Notes: generated by a model not told the origin, from the letters alone. A stretch of DNA of 59,066 bases from Candidatus Limosilactobacillus merdigallinarum (GCA_019114515.1 DXFH01000025.1:1-59066); one strand, 5' to 3'; numbered from the stretch's first letter, positions 46,816-56,805 are shown. Made by a program: numbers and translations.

Positions 46816-49119
46816 TTACTGTTGTGACGGCGGATTTTTATAAACTTCTCGCGGCTTAGAACCGTTTGCAGGACCAATATATCCCTGCTGCTCCATGTCA
46901 TCGATGATTCTGGCAGCACGATTATAACCAATCCGAAAACGCCGTTGAATTAATGAAGTGGAAGCTTTTTGCTCCTGCACGACAAATTTAACCGCCTCAG
47001 GGAATAATGAATCTTGCTCTTCTTGGTTCTCTGCTTGCTTGATTTCCGCATCGCTCACTACCATCTTTTCATCGTAATGAGCCGGTGCCTCTTTCTTAAT
47101 ATAATCCACAATCGCTTCTACATCATGATCTGAGATAAATGCTCCTTGGACTCGCGTAGGCTTGTTCTGGTCAATTGGCTGGAAAAGCATATCCCCACGT
47201 CCTAAAAGCTTTTCAGCACCATTAGTACCCAAAATGGTTCGCGAATCAACGCCACTAGATACCGCAAATGCGATCCGTGATGGAACATTTGCCTTAATCA
47301 AGCCAGTAATAACGTCAACTGATGGCCGTTGCGTAGCCAAAATCATATGAATCCCGGCTGCTCGACCCATTTGGGCAATACGGACAATTGCATCTTCGAC
47401 ATCCTTAGACACCGTCATCATTAAATCAGATAATTCATCGACAATCACTAGGATCAGTGGCAAGTAATGATGATTTTCATCTTCCGGATGAGCTTTAACC
47501 TGGGCGTTATAACCCTTAATGTTACGAATGCCAAAATGGGCAAACAATTCATAACGTCGCTCCATTTCAGCAACTACCTTGCCTAATGACCGTGCCGCCT
47601 TTTTTGGATCTGAGACAACAGGTGATAGCAAATGAGGAATGCCGTTATACACACTTAATTCCACTTTCTTGGGGTCAATCATCAAGAATTTAACTTGGTG
47701 TGGTTTAGCATTCAAAAGAATACTCGTAATAATTACGTTGATAGCGACCGATTTACCACTACCAGTAGCCCCGGCAATTAGCAAGTGTGGCATCTTCGTC
47801 AAATCGGCGGTCATCACTTCACCGGTCACCGTCCGTCCTAACGCAACCTCTAAAGGTTTATCGTGATGGGCAAGGACTGCTTCGACCATATCGCGAAAGC
47901 CCACCGTTGCGATTCTCCTATTTGGTACTTCGATTCCAATCAATGATTTGCCAGGAATGGGCGCTTCAATCCGAATGTCTTTTGCGGCCAATGCTAACGC
48001 TAAATCATCCGCTAAGTGCGTAATCCGACTAACTTTAACGCCTACTGCAGGTCGCAGCTCATATTTAGTAACAGACGGGCCTAAATTAACATTTTCTACA
48101 GTGGCATCCACGCCGAATGACTTCAAAGTAGACTGTAGCTTCTTAGTGTTAGATTTAATAGATTTCAAGTCGTCACTTTGATCCGTGCTCCCTACCTTGG
48201 TAAGCAGGCTAACTGGCGGTAGCTTGTAATCAGCATCATCTTGCTCACCGTCACCCACATTAAAGTCATCGTCTGTGACTGCCATTTCATTAGCTGAATC
48301 CGGTGCCTGACTTACTGTTTTTTGATCATTAACAGGTTTCTCTTCTGGCTGGGAAGCAACCGTAATTGTCGGCTCAGTACTACTGAGCGGTAACTTTGTC
48401 TGTGAAGATGAGCTAGCAGCTGCTTTTTCATGTGAAGCAGTCGTGCTATCAGCCAGTGGCGAATTAATCACCGGTTCCTTTTTGGCTTCACGTTGCTGGT
48501 GATTATTTACTTTTTGACGAACCAATTGCCATCCTTCAACAACGGTCTGACCACCATGTGCCAGGATCTGCTGCCAAGGAACATCAAAGAATATTATGGC
48601 TCCCACAATCATTAACAGCCATGCAAGAGCAGGTGCTCCCTTAATACTCAACAGTGTGACGGCCAGTGTAAATAATAAGCCACCGATCAAACCACCACCA
48701 ATTGGTACTGCATTATCATTCATGAATGACTGTTCCAGATGGTTAATAGTGATCGTCATAAAATGCGTATGTTGATTCAAACTGTCAAACATCTGCGCAT
48801 GTAACAGGATCAATAAGCCTGCATAGAATATCAAAAAGCCTACTACCCAGCGCGTACGAAAACGGGCCAGCCGATTATACACAATCAATGAGATTGCATA
48901 CAGACAAACTATGAGCATCAACAGTAATTCACTTTGACCTACTAGAAATTGATAGAAGCCCTTTACTAATTTGCCAATTAAGCCTAGATTAAACAGCCCC
49001 GTCAATGTGAGCAGGATCACTAATACGCCCGTAAGACTGCCTGTCAATCGTGAACAATGCCCTTTAGTACCGCTCTTCGATTGCTGCTTCGTGCGCCGCC
49101 TTCTTCTCTTAACTGCCAT
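46816..49119 (-). CDS. ftsK: DNA translocase FtsK/SpoIIIE
   Basis: ATP-driven septal DNA pump that clears chromosome ends and aids dimer resolution. 767 residues. A basic N-terminus is followed by four membrane spans (about 25-190), a low-complexity linker rich in Ser, Thr and Gln, the alpha/beta RecA-like motor with Walker A GATGSGKS, Walker [14 protein letters not shown] and [29 protein letters not shown], and the C-terminal winged-helix gamma domain ([42 protein letters not shown]). ATG after AAGGAG. Downstream of trmL. Confidence 0.97.
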   Translation of the reverse strand: MAVKRRRRRTKQQSKSGTKGHCSRLTGSLTGVLVILLTLTGLFNLGLIGKLVKGFYQFLVGQSELLLMLIVCLYAISLIVYNRLARFRTRWVVGFLIFYAGLLILLHAQMFDSLNQHTHFMTITINHLEQSFMNDNAVPIGGGLIGGLLFTLAVTLLSIKGAPALAWLLMIVGAIIFFDVPWQQILAHGGQTVVEGWQLVRQKVNNHQQREAKKEPVINSPLADSTTASHEKAAASSSSQTKLPLSSTEPTITVASQPEEKPVNDQKTVSQAPDSANEMAVTDDDFNVGDGEQDDADYKLPPVSLLTKVGSTDQSDDLKSIKSNTKKLQSTLKSFGVDATVENVNLGPSVTKYELRPAVGVKVSRITHLADDLALALAAKDIRIEAPIPGKSLIGIEVPNRRIATVGFRDMVEAVLAHHDKPLEVALGRTVTGEVMTADLTKMPHLLIAGATGSGKSVAINVIITSILLNAKPHQVKFLMIDPKKVELSVYNGIPHLLSPVVSDPKKAARSLGKVVAEMERRYELFAHFGIRNIKGYNAQVKAHPEDENHHYLPLILVIVDELSDLMMTVSKDVEDAIVRIAQMGRAAGIHMILATQRPSVDVITGLIKANVPSRIAFAVSSGVDSRTILGTNGAEKLLGRGDMLFQPIDQNKPTRVQGAFISDHDVEAIVDYIKKEAPAHYDEKMVVSDAEIKQAENQEEQDSLFPEAVKFVVQEQKASTSLIQRRFRIGYNRAARIIDDMEQQGYIGPANGSKPREVYKNPPSQQ

Positions 49120-49131
49120 AGTTCATACTCC

Positions 49132-49641
49132 TTATTTCAGCTTATCAAACGGATAGCGATGTACCCGGGCTAAATGAGGGAACTGCTGCTGGCGTAATGC
49201 TTCATAAATAACGATAGCAACACTGTTCGACAGATTAAGCGCCCGGATGTGTGAGTCATCTTGTGGAATACGAATTGCTTGTTCAGAATATTGACGCATG
49301 AATGGTTCTGGCAGGCCCGTTGTCTCCTTACCAAATAAGAAGTAATGGTCACCCGGCAAGGTATAATCTACCTCTGTGTAATCCCGAGTAGCAAATTTTG
49401 ATACCAAATATAATTTACTGATATCGGGCACTGTCGCCATGAACGACTGTAAATCATCATGGTAGACTACTTTCACTGAGTTCCAATAGTCTAAGCCTGC
49501 TCTTTTCATGTGCTTATCATCAGTTGAAAAACCCAGTGGCTTGATTAAATGGAGGACCGTGTCAGTCCCCGCACAGGTTCGAGCGATATTTCCTGTATTA
49601 GCTGGAAAAAGGGGTTCAAATAAAACAATATGGTTAGTCAA
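49132..49641 (-). CDS. trmL: tRNA (cytidine/uridine-34-2'-O)-methyltransferase
   Basis: SPOUT-class enzyme methylating the wobble ribose of Leu tRNAs. 169 residues, the normal length, from the TTG at 49639-49641 (nine bases after GGAG). Knot motifs: VLFEPLFPANTGNIARTCAG, HLIKPLGFSTDDKHMKRAGLDYW, FLFGKETTGLP and IRALNLSNSVAIVIYEALRQ. The longer frame to 49731 would run through a terminator and is rejected. The gene begins 27 bases after that terminator, in a leader with two hairpins, so it may be controlled by attenuation or read-through. Confidence 0.95.
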   Translation of the reverse strand: MTNHIVLFEPLFPANTGNIARTCAGTDTVLHLIKPLGFSTDDKHMKRAGLDYWNSVKVVYHDDLQSFMATVPDISKLYLVSKFATRDYTEVDYTLPGDHYFLFGKETTGLPEPFMRQYSEQAIRIPQDDSHIRALNLSNSVAIVIYEALRQQQFPHLARVHRYPFDKLK

Positions 49642-49667
49642 AACACGGATCTCCTTTTTAGACAAAT

Positions 49668-49777
49668 AAAAAAAGCAGGGTCTCGGTGTGGGCACGGCGA
49701 AACGCTGCTTTGATGAAGTACTCCTTAGCAAGTACCAACGATGCAGATCGATGTCGCTTGCTAAACGATTTCTGAAA
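49668..49777 (-). ncRNA. Structured leader or small RNA upstream of trmL, ended by an intrinsic terminator
   Basis: Between rlmA and trmL a promoter (49784-49812) is followed on the minus strand by hairpin 1, TTAGCAAG (49757-49764) against CTTGCTAA (49725-49732) with inner CGAT-CTGC-ATCG. A compact terminator follows: AAAGCAG (49705-49711), GTTTCG, GTG / CAC, CGAGAC, CTGCTTT (49672-49678), then T residues. The transcript would be about 110 bases. Part of hairpin 1 can refold (GTACT / AGTAC), as in switches. I do not recognise a known riboswitch. It could be a stand-alone sRNA or an attenuator for trmL. Confidence 0.6.
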
Positions 49778-49783
49778 AATATA

Positions 49784-49812
49784 ATAACACAATCTTAAAA
49801 AAATACCAGCAA
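49784..49812 (-). promoter_or_regulatory. Promoter of the trmL leader RNA
   Basis: Minus strand: -35 TTGCTG (49807-49812), 17-base spacer, -10 TGTTAT (49784-49789); an alternative -10 TATATT is a few bases further on. Confidence 0.55.
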
Positions 49813-49827
49813 AAATTACCAGATTTT

Positions 49828-50679
49828 TTACTTTTTTGCGACCAGCAAATTCACATTCACCGTTACTTGGTTAAAACCTTGGTAATCAGTAGCTGACAGA
49901 TGACGAACCCCTTCTCCCCAATGTAGTGGCGACATTAAAACCATTGCCTTTCGAAGCTCAGCGGGTAGCTTAAATTGATAACGAAGCGGCTTAACCTGCG
50001 TGTTTTGATAATGACTTAAGAATAGCTGTCTGACCGCATGATTATCGTAATGACGATGGGGATCATCTTGATCATACAAAAGTTCGCGCAGTTCAGGCAG
50101 GTAGTCATTATCGGGAATCACCTTAAATAACCGTCCACCAGGTTTCAATACGCGATCAAATTCCTGATAATCTGATGGCGAAAACAAGTCGATGATCGTA
50201 TCAAACGACTCATCGCTGAATGGTAATGCTCGTAAATCAGCTAAGCAGAAAAAGAGCTGTGGATTCAATTGGGTGGCTAATTGAATTCCCGCGCGTGAAA
50301 TATCAAAACCGACATACGCATTTTGTGGCTGATTTAAGGATGTCGCCATTTGGTTTAGCGGCGTTCCTTCTCCACAGCCAACATCCAAAATATTCTGCGG
50401 CTTATGACCTAATTGGCTAGCAATCTCTTGAATAATAGGTAAAAAAAGTCCCGCAGTGAGCAACTGACGGCGGGCGCTCAGCATTTCATGGTCATATTCA
50501 GAACTTTCCCCATGATTTAAGAGATACAGGTAACCATGTTTGTTAAAGTTCGTGCGGTGGTGGTTTTTACAAATCATCTGATGTTGATCAATGGCAACAA
50601 TTTTCTGTCCACATACCGGGCAGACAAAGAGTGCCATGTGATTTGTAACCCACTGTTCTGCAATTTCAATCTTCTTCAT
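49828..50679 (-). CDS. 23S rRNA (guanine-N1)-methyltransferase RlmA type
   Basis: 283 residues. An N-terminal zinc cluster (CPVCGQ at 20-25, then CKNHH near 37-41) precedes a SAM-binding domain with ILDVGCGEG, GFDISRAGIQLA and FSDESFDTIIDLFSP. This is the RlmA(I/II) pattern, methylating G745 or G748 of 23S rRNA; the RlmA(II) subtype of Gram-positives (tylosin-related) is the more likely but not proven. ATG at 50677-50679, with only a weak ribosome site upstream. Alone between the divergent lactonase gene and the trmL leader. Confidence 0.9.
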   Translation of the reverse strand: MKKIEIAEQWVTNHMALFVCPVCGQKIVAIDQHQMICKNHHRTNFNKHGYLYLLNHGESSEYDHEMLSARRQLLTAGLFLPIIQEIASQLGHKPQNILDVGCGEGTPLNQMATSLNQPQNAYVGFDISRAGIQLATQLNPQLFFCLADLRALPFSDESFDTIIDLFSPSDYQEFDRVLKPGGRLFKVIPDNDYLPELRELLYDQDDPHRHYDNHAVRQLFLSHYQNTQVKPLRYQFKLPAELRKAMVLMSPLHWGEGVRHLSATDYQGFNQVTVNVNLLVAKK

Positions 50680-50773
50680 TTAAATCACCAAGTCATAGTT
50701 TAGCATAAATTCACATCAGTCAGTTTCTGTAATAACTGATATGATAAGGGTAACCACTAAGGAGGGAAAATTT

Positions 50774-51802
50774 ATGACAGAAAACTTTCTGATCGGTACA
50801 TACACGCTAAGAACCAGTAAGGGCTTGTACGCAGTTACCTTAGACACTGACCAGGAGAAACTGACCAATGTCCGTTTAATTGCACACCAAGAAAAGCCTG
50901 CTTACCTCGCACTAGGTCCTGATCACCTGCTTTTCGTGTTAAAGCAGGATGGTAAAGATGGTGGTGTTTCTAGTTATCAGCTTGATGGCGAACACGCAAA
51001 AGAATTAGATGAAGACTTATCTGCTGGTGCCCCGCCTGCTCATGTCAGCTGGGATGGCAGCCGTCATATGATTTACACCGCCAATTATCATAAGGGCGAA
51101 ATAAGAGCGTACAAGTTTACTTCTAATGGTAAATTGCAGTTAACTGACTGGGTCGTTCATCAAGGACAATGTGGTCCTAAGCCAGAACAAGATGCACCCC
51201 ATGCTCATTACGCTCAAATTACTCCTGACGGTCGTTTAGCTGTCTGTGATTTAGGGATGGACTTATTGGTTACCTATGATGTATCTGAAGATGGCAAATT
51301 GACAATGGCCAGTCGTCTTCAATGTGAATCTGGTTTTGGTACCCGACACCTCACCTTCCACCCTAATGGTCAGTATGCTTACTTGTTGGGTGAATTGTCT
51401 AGCAAGTTAACAGTTCTCAAATATAATTCATCCGATGGTTCTTTCAAGCACCTACAAACCATCAAGACCATTCCAGAAGATTGGCAGGCTCATAATGGTG
51501 CAGCAGCCATTCACTTAAGCCAAGATGGTAAATATATCTATACTTCCAACCGTGGTCAAAACACCATTGCAGTATTTGGAATCCAGCCTGACTTTACTGT
51601 GAAGCACATTCAATCCATTTCCACGGCGGGTGATTTCCCACGTGATTTTGAACTTAGCCATGATGACCGCTACCTAGTTGCTTCCAACCAGCAATCAGAT
51701 AATTTAACCCTGTACCGGCGTGATGCTGAAACAGGACTCTTAACCGCCATTCAAAGTGGGGTTTCCTGTCCAGAACCGGTTTGTGTTAAAAAATGGTATT
51801 AA
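50774..51802 (+). CDS. pgl: Lactonase-family seven-bladed beta-propeller (6-phosphogluconolactonase YkgB/Pgl type)
   Basis: 342 residues from the ATG at 50774-50776, seven bases after AGGAGGG; a longer frame to 50741 lacks a ribosome site. Family phrases: IGTYTLRTSKGLYAVTLD, KPAYLALGPDHLLFVL, PPAHVSWDGSRHMIYTANYHKGEI, CGPKPEQDAPHAHYAQITPDGRLAVCDLGMDLL and YIYTSNRGQNTIAVF. Likely hydrolyses 6-phosphogluconolactone in the phosphoketolase / pentose-phosphate route, which would suit a heterofermentative lactobacillus. The symbol is by homology class. Confidence 0.85.
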   Translation: MTENFLIGTYTLRTSKGLYAVTLDTDQEKLTNVRLIAHQEKPAYLALGPDHLLFVLKQDGKDGGVSSYQLDGEHAKELDEDLSAGAPPAHVSWDGSRHMIYTANYHKGEIRAYKFTSNGKLQLTDWVVHQGQCGPKPEQDAPHAHYAQITPDGRLAVCDLGMDLLVTYDVSEDGKLTMASRLQCESGFGTRHLTFHPNGQYAYLLGELSSKLTVLKYNSSDGSFKHLQTIKTIPEDWQAHNGAAAIHLSQDGKYIYTSNRGQNTIAVFGIQPDFTVKHIQSISTAGDFPRDFELSHDDRYLVASNQQSDNLTLYRRDAETGLLTAIQSGVSCPEPVCVKKWY

Positions 51803-51819
51803 TTAATTTAAATGATTAA

Positions 51820-51855
51820 GAAAACCTCTTGTCCCTAATTAGAACAAGAGGTTTT
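51820..51855. terminator. Bidirectional terminator between the lactonase gene and rluD
   Basis: Stem AAAACCTCTTGT / ACAAGAGGTTTT, 11-base loop, T residues beyond; it ends both convergent genes. Confidence 0.9.
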
Positions 51856-52739
51856 TAGTTATGAATTAACTTTTGAATATCGGCTGGAATGGCGGCTTTT
51901 ACATTAATTCGGTTGTGTTTAAACGGGCTCCAGAAGCTAAGTTGAAAACAATGCAGCCCCTGGCGACCAATCAAAGCTTCCGGGCCGCCATACATACTAT
52001 CGCCTAACAGAGGGTGGCCAAGATAAGCCATGTGAACCCGGATCTGGTGTGTTCGGCCGGTGTGCAATCTAATCCGCACGACTGTTCTATTTTCTAAACG
52101 TTGCAGCACCCAATATTCAGTAACTGAAACTTTACCATTGGGATCCACTTTTCTTTTCACAAAAGATTCTGGGTCACGTTGAATGGCTGCATCAATATAG
52201 CCATGGTCAGGTTTCACTATTCCCTTTACTAACGCTAAGTAATCTTTTCTGACTTGATGTTTTTTTAACTGACGATCCAAAATAGCATGAGCAAAACGAT
52301 GTTTGGGAAATACGACCAGGCCGCTGGTATCACGATCAAGCCTCGTTGCCACATGTGTTACCTGATTAGGATAATTTTTTTCTTGATAGTAAGCCTTGAC
52401 TTGATTCACCAAACTATCTTGCACAGATACATGGTGTGCCGGAACAGTCGCTACCCCTGCATCCTTATTGATGATTAAATAATCACGATCTTCATATGCA
52501 ATTTTGAATTCTGGCGGATATGGATCAATCGTCGGGTTGCCGCCTTCATTAGGAACCTCTAGACCGACCACCTGTCCAGGCTGCACTTCATCAACTGCCC
52601 ACGCCTGTTGATCATTAATGTACATTGCTCCTCCGTGGTAGATACTAACTTTAATTAATGAATTAGTAACACCGTTTTCCCGCAGAACGGATCTTAACTT
52701 ACGGGGAAAATCGCCAGTATATCGCCATTCAAATCTCAT
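51855..52739 (-). CDS. RluA/RluD-family pseudouridine synthase
   Basis: 294 residues. An S4-like N-terminal region ([34 protein letters not shown]) is followed by the catalytic domain with the catalytic Asp in [21 protein letters not shown], and the C-terminal [28 protein letters not shown]. The target uridine (23S rRNA or tRNA) cannot be read from the sequence. It starts four bases inside nadK and is the last of relQ-nadK-rluD, the conserved Firmicutes trio. Confidence 0.93.
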   Translation of the reverse strand: MRFEWRYTGDFPRKLRSVLRENGVTNSLIKVSIYHGGAMYINDQQAWAVDEVQPGQVVGLEVPNEGGNPTIDPYPPEFKIAYEDRDYLIINKDAGVATVPAHHVSVQDSLVNQVKAYYQEKNYPNQVTHVATRLDRDTSGLVVFPKHRFAHAILDRQLKKHQVRKDYLALVKGIVKPDHGYIDAAIQRDPESFVKRKVDPNGKVSVTEYWVLQRLENRTVVRIRLHTGRTHQIRVHMAYLGHPLLGDSMYGGPEALIGRQGLHCFQLSFWSPFKHNRINVKAAIPADIQKLIHN

Positions 52740-53542
52740 CCCATATCTCCAATAAAGGAATCGCGAACACGCTGCCAGAAGTTCATGTGACGGTAACGTG
52801 CAAACTGGATTTTCTTGCTTGCCACTTTGTAATCAACCTGGACCAGCTGTTTAGGCGCTTCCACTAGGCTCTGCAGACGATCACAAGTCAAGACCTGACC
52901 AGAACCCTTGTTTAGGCGAACCGTCAACTTGTTATCCGAGCCTAAAATCACCGGAGAACCAAGTGTTCGGTAAACCCGGTTATTTAAAGATGCCATTTCA
53001 GCTAGTTGAAAGCCTACAATTTGCGGGTCCATGACTGCACCGCCAACGGCTTTATTATAGGCGGTTGAGCCGGTTGGGGTAGAGATACATAGGCCATCGC
53101 CTCGGAAGCGTTCAAACAATTCATGGTTAATATAGAGGTCACAAACCATCGTTTTGGAAATGTTTTTGATGGTAGACTCATTCAGCGCAATATCGTGAAT
53201 GACATGGCCATCCGCAAAACGCGCCCGCATGTCTAACAACGGATAAGAAACTGACTGAGCGCCTTCATTAGTTAAACTGTCAATCAAATCCATAACTTCA
53301 AAATTACGCCAGTCAGTATAAAAACCTAAGTGACCAGTGTGAATGCCCACAAAGCGAACATGGTTTAATTGGTCACTATAGTGATGGAAGGCCGATAACA
53401 ATGTGCCATCACCGCCGATAGTGATTACGATGTCTGGCTCATCTTCATCATAATCAATCTGGCTCTTTTTCAGTCCTTCCATGATCATAGAACGCAAGCG
53501 CGTAGAGTCCGGTGATGGATAAGTATAAATGGCTACTTTCAT
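52736..53542 (-). CDS. nadK: NAD kinase
   Basis: Makes NADP from NAD and ATP (or polyphosphate). 268 residues with the catalytic [11 protein letters not shown] (about 43-53), [41 protein letters not shown] and the C-terminal [10 protein letters not shown]. Overlaps relQ and rluD by four bases on either side, indicating a coupled operon. Confidence 0.97.
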   Translation of the reverse strand: MKVAIYTYPSPDSTRLRSMIMEGLKKSQIDYDEDEPDIVITIGGDGTLLSAFHHYSDQLNHVRFVGIHTGHLGFYTDWRNFEVMDLIDSLTNEGAQSVSYPLLDMRARFADGHVIHDIALNESTIKNISKTMVCDLYINHELFERFRGDGLCISTPTGSTAYNKAVGGAVMDPQIVGFQLAEMASLNNRVYRTLGSPVILGSDNKLTVRLNKGSGQVLTCDRLQSLVEAPKQLVQVDYKVASKKIQFARYRHMNFWQRVRDSFIGDMG

Positions 53543-54228
53543 TCCGATGACCCCCCTGTCTGATCTGATTGTCCATTATCACTTTCCTGGTCGTTTCCTA
53601 ACTGATTGGGCTTACGACTATATGAAAATAGGTTTTGTGCTTCTTGAATTTCTTCACGAATGTCGGACATTTCTTCGTCTAGTTTAAATGCCGCCTCAGC
53701 AGCGCGCTGAAGACGAGCCGACAAGTCTTCTGGAAAGACTCCTTGGTACTTATAGTTTAATGAATGTTCAATGGTTGCCCAAAAATTCATTGCCAGTGTA
53801 CGTACTTGAATTTCAGCAAGAATTTTCTTCTCACCAGTAACCAATTGAACTGGGTATTCAATGACAATGTGATAAGACCGGTAGCCACTAGGCTTAACAT
53901 TAGTTACATAGTCCCGTTCTTCAAGAATATTCATATCAGTACGCTGCCGCAAAAGATCGACCACCTGGTAGATATCCTCGACAAACTGACACATGATCCG
54001 CAGCCCAGCAATATCTTGCATATCCTGCTCCAGCCGATCTTCTTCTACATGGCGCCGCACCATCTTTTCTTTGATACTGTCGACGGGTTTAACCCGTCCC
54101 GTAACAAATTCAATCGGTGAATGCTTAGCTTGGTCTTGAAATTGTTTCCGCATACCACGCAGTTTAACCTTGAGTTCATTTACGGCTTGTTGATATGGTA
54201 AAAGAAAATGCTGCCAGTCTTCTATCAT
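53539..54228 (-). CDS. relQ: Small alarmone synthetase RelQ
   Basis: Single-domain (p)ppGpp synthetase (SAS1 type). 229 residues from the ATG at 54226-54228 (GGGGGA upstream; the longer frame to 54249 is rejected). The synthetase core is [59 protein letters not shown] and [24 protein letters not shown]. No hydrolase domain. The acidic, Gln- and Ser-rich last 25 residues are species-specific. First gene of the operon with nadK and rluD. Confidence 0.96.
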   Translation of the reverse strand: MIEDWQHFLLPYQQAVNELKVKLRGMRKQFQDQAKHSPIEFVTGRVKPVDSIKEKMVRRHVEEDRLEQDMQDIAGLRIMCQFVEDIYQVVDLLRQRTDMNILEERDYVTNVKPSGYRSYHIVIEYPVQLVTGEKKILAEIQVRTLAMNFWATIEHSLNYKYQGVFPEDLSARLQRAAEAAFKLDEEMSDIREEIQEAQNLFSYSRKPNQLGNDQESDNGQSDQTGGSSE

Positions 54229-54305
54229 TTCTGTTCCCCCTTTAACCAATTATTATTTTAGCATAAGTCATCAATTGAGGTATTAACGACTCCAAGTCAG
54301 TTTAC

Positions 54306-54331
54306 TTTACAAGAAAGAATTTCTTTGTAAA
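54306..54331. promoter_or_regulatory. Palindrome in the relQ-spxH intergenic region
   Basis: TTTACAAGAAA, three bases, then TTTCTTTGTAAA: an imperfect inverted repeat differing by one inserted base, 57 bases before spxH and about 80 before relQ. It has the look of a dimeric regulator site. No known consensus matched. Confidence 0.4.
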
Positions 54332-54387
54332 AATAAATGCGTATTAAGTAATTGGTAGCCTAATGAAATAATGATGGAGGGGCAAAT

Positions 54388-54984
54388 GTGCTAGAGATTC
54401 ACTTATTCATTAACCCACTAGGAACACGTTGTTTAAACAGTGAACGGGATGTCTTAGCCGTTGAAAGGCAATTGCAAACTAAAGTCTCATACCAATTTAT
54501 CCCGTTAATCAACATGAACACCATCCAGCAAACAATTAGTTTCTACAATTTACGGCATTGTCGGCTAAAAGAACGGCAATGTATATCCTGCATGCTCTAC
54601 CAAGCGGCCTTAGACGTAAAAGCTGCCAGTTTCCAAGGTGGACAGCACGGGCGTAAATACTTAGTTAACGTGCAGAAAATCATGTCGGATCGGTCTGTTT
54701 CCTATTCGGAACAAGTAGTGCAGACAATTGCCAGCTTGGCCAATCTTGACTGGGAAACCTTTAATGAAGATCGTAAATCTAAAATGGTTCGCCAATCGTT
54801 GCAAAAAGACCAGGCAATGGCAGATGATTTGGGCGTCACAGTCACCCCTACCGCAATTGTCTTAGATACTAATGATCCTGAATACTCATTGCTCATCCAT
54901 GATTTCACCTACCAATCATTAATTGATTGCGCTCGTCACGGCCAATTGTATATCAGCCAAGATCATCGTTTAATGCACAAATAA
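54388..54984 (+). CDS. spxH: SpxH/YjbH-type ClpXP adaptor (DsbA-fold)
   Basis: 198 residues, thioredoxin/DsbA-like, homologous to Bacillus YjbH, which presents Spx to ClpXP. Opening EIHLFINPLGTRCLNSE; the Bacillus active-site-like CxxC region is reduced to a single Cys15 (Gly12 at the first position). Further cysteines occur at CRLKERQCISC, and the substrate-side loop VTPTAIVL is retained. The start is GTG (54388-54390) behind GGAGGGG. It lies between relQ and coiA-mecA-spx, the conserved neighbourhood that supports the assignment. Confidence 0.85.
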   Translation: MLEIHLFINPLGTRCLNSERDVLAVERQLQTKVSYQFIPLINMNTIQQTISFYNLRHCRLKERQCISCMLYQAALDVKAASFQGGQHGRKYLVNVQKIMSDRSVSYSEQVVQTIASLANLDWETFNEDRKSKMVRQSLQKDQAMADDLGVTVTPTAIVLDTNDPEYSLLIHDFTYQSLIDCARHGQLYISQDHRLMHK

Positions 54985-55003
54985 TCCTATCAATTATAAA
55001 GAA

Positions 55004-55043
55004 TCAACTGTCAGCATCCGCTAAAAATGCTGGCAGTTTTTTT
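55004..55043. terminator. Terminator between spxH and coiA
   Basis: Stem ACTG-CAGCAT / ATGCTG-CAGT (one mismatch) with a 9-base loop and seven T residues on the plus strand; convergent with coiA. Confidence 0.88.
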
Positions 55044-56058
55044 ATTCGCTTAATTTAGCAATAACCGTCACTTTTTCCCCTACATCTGCAAACCAATTTG
55101 GTCTTTGTCGCAAAAAGTAACCAAATGATGTGCTTCCGATAATTTGTGCCCCCACTAAATCTTGTGTGAACTTAATCAGATGCCGTTTTTGCAGTTCTTC
55201 AAGAGCGGACGTTGTCAGGCAAGGACAAGTCTGCCATAAAGTACGCTGATCAAGAGCACGAAGCCATTCTTCAGGGGTCCATGAATAATGGAGCGGCATT
55301 TTACCCAACCATAACAATAGCTGCACTCGCCATTCAAAATCGCTATGCTGCAACAAAAAAGTATTTATTTCATTACAGTGGCCCACTAAAGGGCATAAAT
55401 TGAGCAAGTGACCTGTTTGATAGACCTGCGCACGCAATTTTAAATAGGAACGTGGATAGCGCTGTAATTGATAAAGCTGTTTTAATAATTGTACCTTGTT
55501 TGCAAGACTCGTTAACCGTAATGGTTGATATACTGGCCCATGCCGATTTATATCCCACCAAAACAATGCCGGAGTATCTTTGTATTTCTGCACAAATTGC
55601 GCGCGTTTAGCCTTACCTAAATGACGATGGTAAGCAGGTCCTAAATACCAAACAAATCCCAAGCCTAACTTGCGATAACCATTATTACGTTCAATCAGTC
55701 GTTCACACGACAATGGACTGCACTGAAACTCCATTGCTATTCGCTGATGAAAATAAGTTAACAGCAAGTCTGGTCGTTGCTGAATGGTTGGCAAATAAAC
55801 TTCCAAACTTGGTCGCCAGCCTTGGTGATTTGCCCACTGCCACATTTGCTGCTTGCCAAGTAAATGTAAATTACTCTCACCGACATCATTAATGCAAGTG
55901 CTTTGCCGATGATGGGCAAAATACGCTTCTTTATAACGTCCTGACCTTAATCCGACTGTTTCACCACATTCGGGGCAGAAATAATTTTCAGCATCGCATG
56001 CCTGCCAAGCCAAAACTAACTTTCCTTGTTCATTTTTCGCGATCAACAACTTCTTCAC
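55042..56058 (-). CDS. coiA: Competence protein CoiA
   Basis: Nuclease-like protein needed for recombination of taken-up DNA in streptococci. 338 residues: an N-terminal zinc finger-like CPECGETV (28-35), FAHH (47-50), a restriction-like core with RPDLLL (Asp97) and IAMEFQCS (Glu110, Gln112), the PD-(D/E)xK pattern, then a helical C-terminal half. ATG at 56058, close after an AGGAAGGTG-like site. It is intact, in contrast to comEC. Conserved beside mecA. Confidence 0.92.
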   Translation of the reverse strand: MKKLLIAKNEQGKLVLAWQACDAENYFCPECGETVGLRSGRYKEAYFAHHRQSTCINDVGESNLHLLGKQQMWQWANHQGWRPSLEVYLPTIQQRPDLLLTYFHQRIAMEFQCSPLSCERLIERNNGYRKLGLGFVWYLGPAYHRHLGKAKRAQFVQKYKDTPALFWWDINRHGPVYQPLRLTSLANKVQLLKQLYQLQRYPRSYLKLRAQVYQTGHLLNLCPLVGHCNEINTFLLQHSDFEWRVQLLLWLGKMPLHYSWTPEEWLRALDQRTLWQTCPCLTTSALEELQKRHLIKFTQDLVGAQIIGSTSFGYFLRQRPNWFADVGEKVTVIAKLSE

Positions 56059-56086
56059 CTTCCTGTATATAAGGACGGCAAAAAAG

Positions 56087-56116
56087 AAAAAAGCTACCCG
56101 CTTGGGTAACTTTTTT
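56087..56116 (-). terminator. Terminator of mecA
   Basis: Minus strand stem AAAAAAGTTACCC / GGGTAGCTTTTTT with loop AAGC, 24 bases past the mecA stop. Confidence 0.88.
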
Positions 56117-56139
56117 ATGGTTAATCTTTAATGAAAAAG

Positions 56140-56805
56140 CTAATTCTTAAAATAGTACTGAGCAGTTTCTAACGCTGACTGGCGCATCAATCGCTTACCA
56201 TGTTCGCTTAAGACCGTTGCCGCCATTTTGCTTTCGTCAGCAAATTCATTAACTATTGCCAGCATATCCTTCACTTCATCACTCGGAACACCACTGCCTG
56301 CCACATTTTGCAACAGTAAGTAGTATTTACCATGATAGAGATACAAATCTGATTGATAATCATCAGGGCTAATGGACTGCGCTAGTTCGACAAAGTCTTC
56401 AAAATCCTTAAACTTAAACACAAATTGCTTGGCAGGATCAAAATTTTGCACATTTTTCATTCCCGCCGGCCGTGCACTGCTCTGACTCCTATTACGAGAT
56501 GAATCATGCCCGCGCAGTTCTTGTGAAATCATCTTTGAAACATGTTGCTTATTTTCCGTCATATGAGGGGCGCTCTTAGTAATTAATAGCTCCAACCCCT
56601 TCTTTGTTGGCAAAGCCTGGAAAGTCACCGAGTCATTTTTGTGGAACAAGTGCTCAGTATCTACTTCTTCTAAAATGCTGTAAAAGAAATCCTCGATCTG
56701 GTTTTGATTACCCAGCAGATCCAGCATTGTAATCCCGCGAGCATCAAGATCATCTTGATCAATTAAGACGCGGATCGTGTTGGCATCAATTCTTTTCATT
56801 TCCAT
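56140..56805 (-). CDS. mecA: Adaptor protein MecA
   Basis: Adaptor that targets proteins such as ComK or ComX to ClpCP. 221 residues from the ATG at 56803-56805 (MEMKRIDANTIRVLIDQDDLDARGITMLDLLG), seven bases after GAGGTG; a frame to 56835 is rejected. The N-terminal substrate-binding domain (1-82) is followed by a basic linker and the C-terminal ClpC-binding domain (FKFKDFEDFVELAQSI, LYLYHGKYYLLLQ, EFADESKMAATVLSEHGKRLM). Between spx and coiA. Confidence 0.96.
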   Translation of the reverse strand: MEMKRIDANTIRVLIDQDDLDARGITMLDLLGNQNQIEDFFYSILEEVDTEHLFHKNDSVTFQALPTKKGLELLITKSAPHMTENKQHVSKMISQELRGHDSSRNRSQSSARPAGMKNVQNFDPAKQFVFKFKDFEDFVELAQSISPDDYQSDLYLYHGKYYLLLQNVAGSGVPSDEVKDMLAIVNEFADESKMAATVLSEHGKRLMRQSALETAQYYFKN

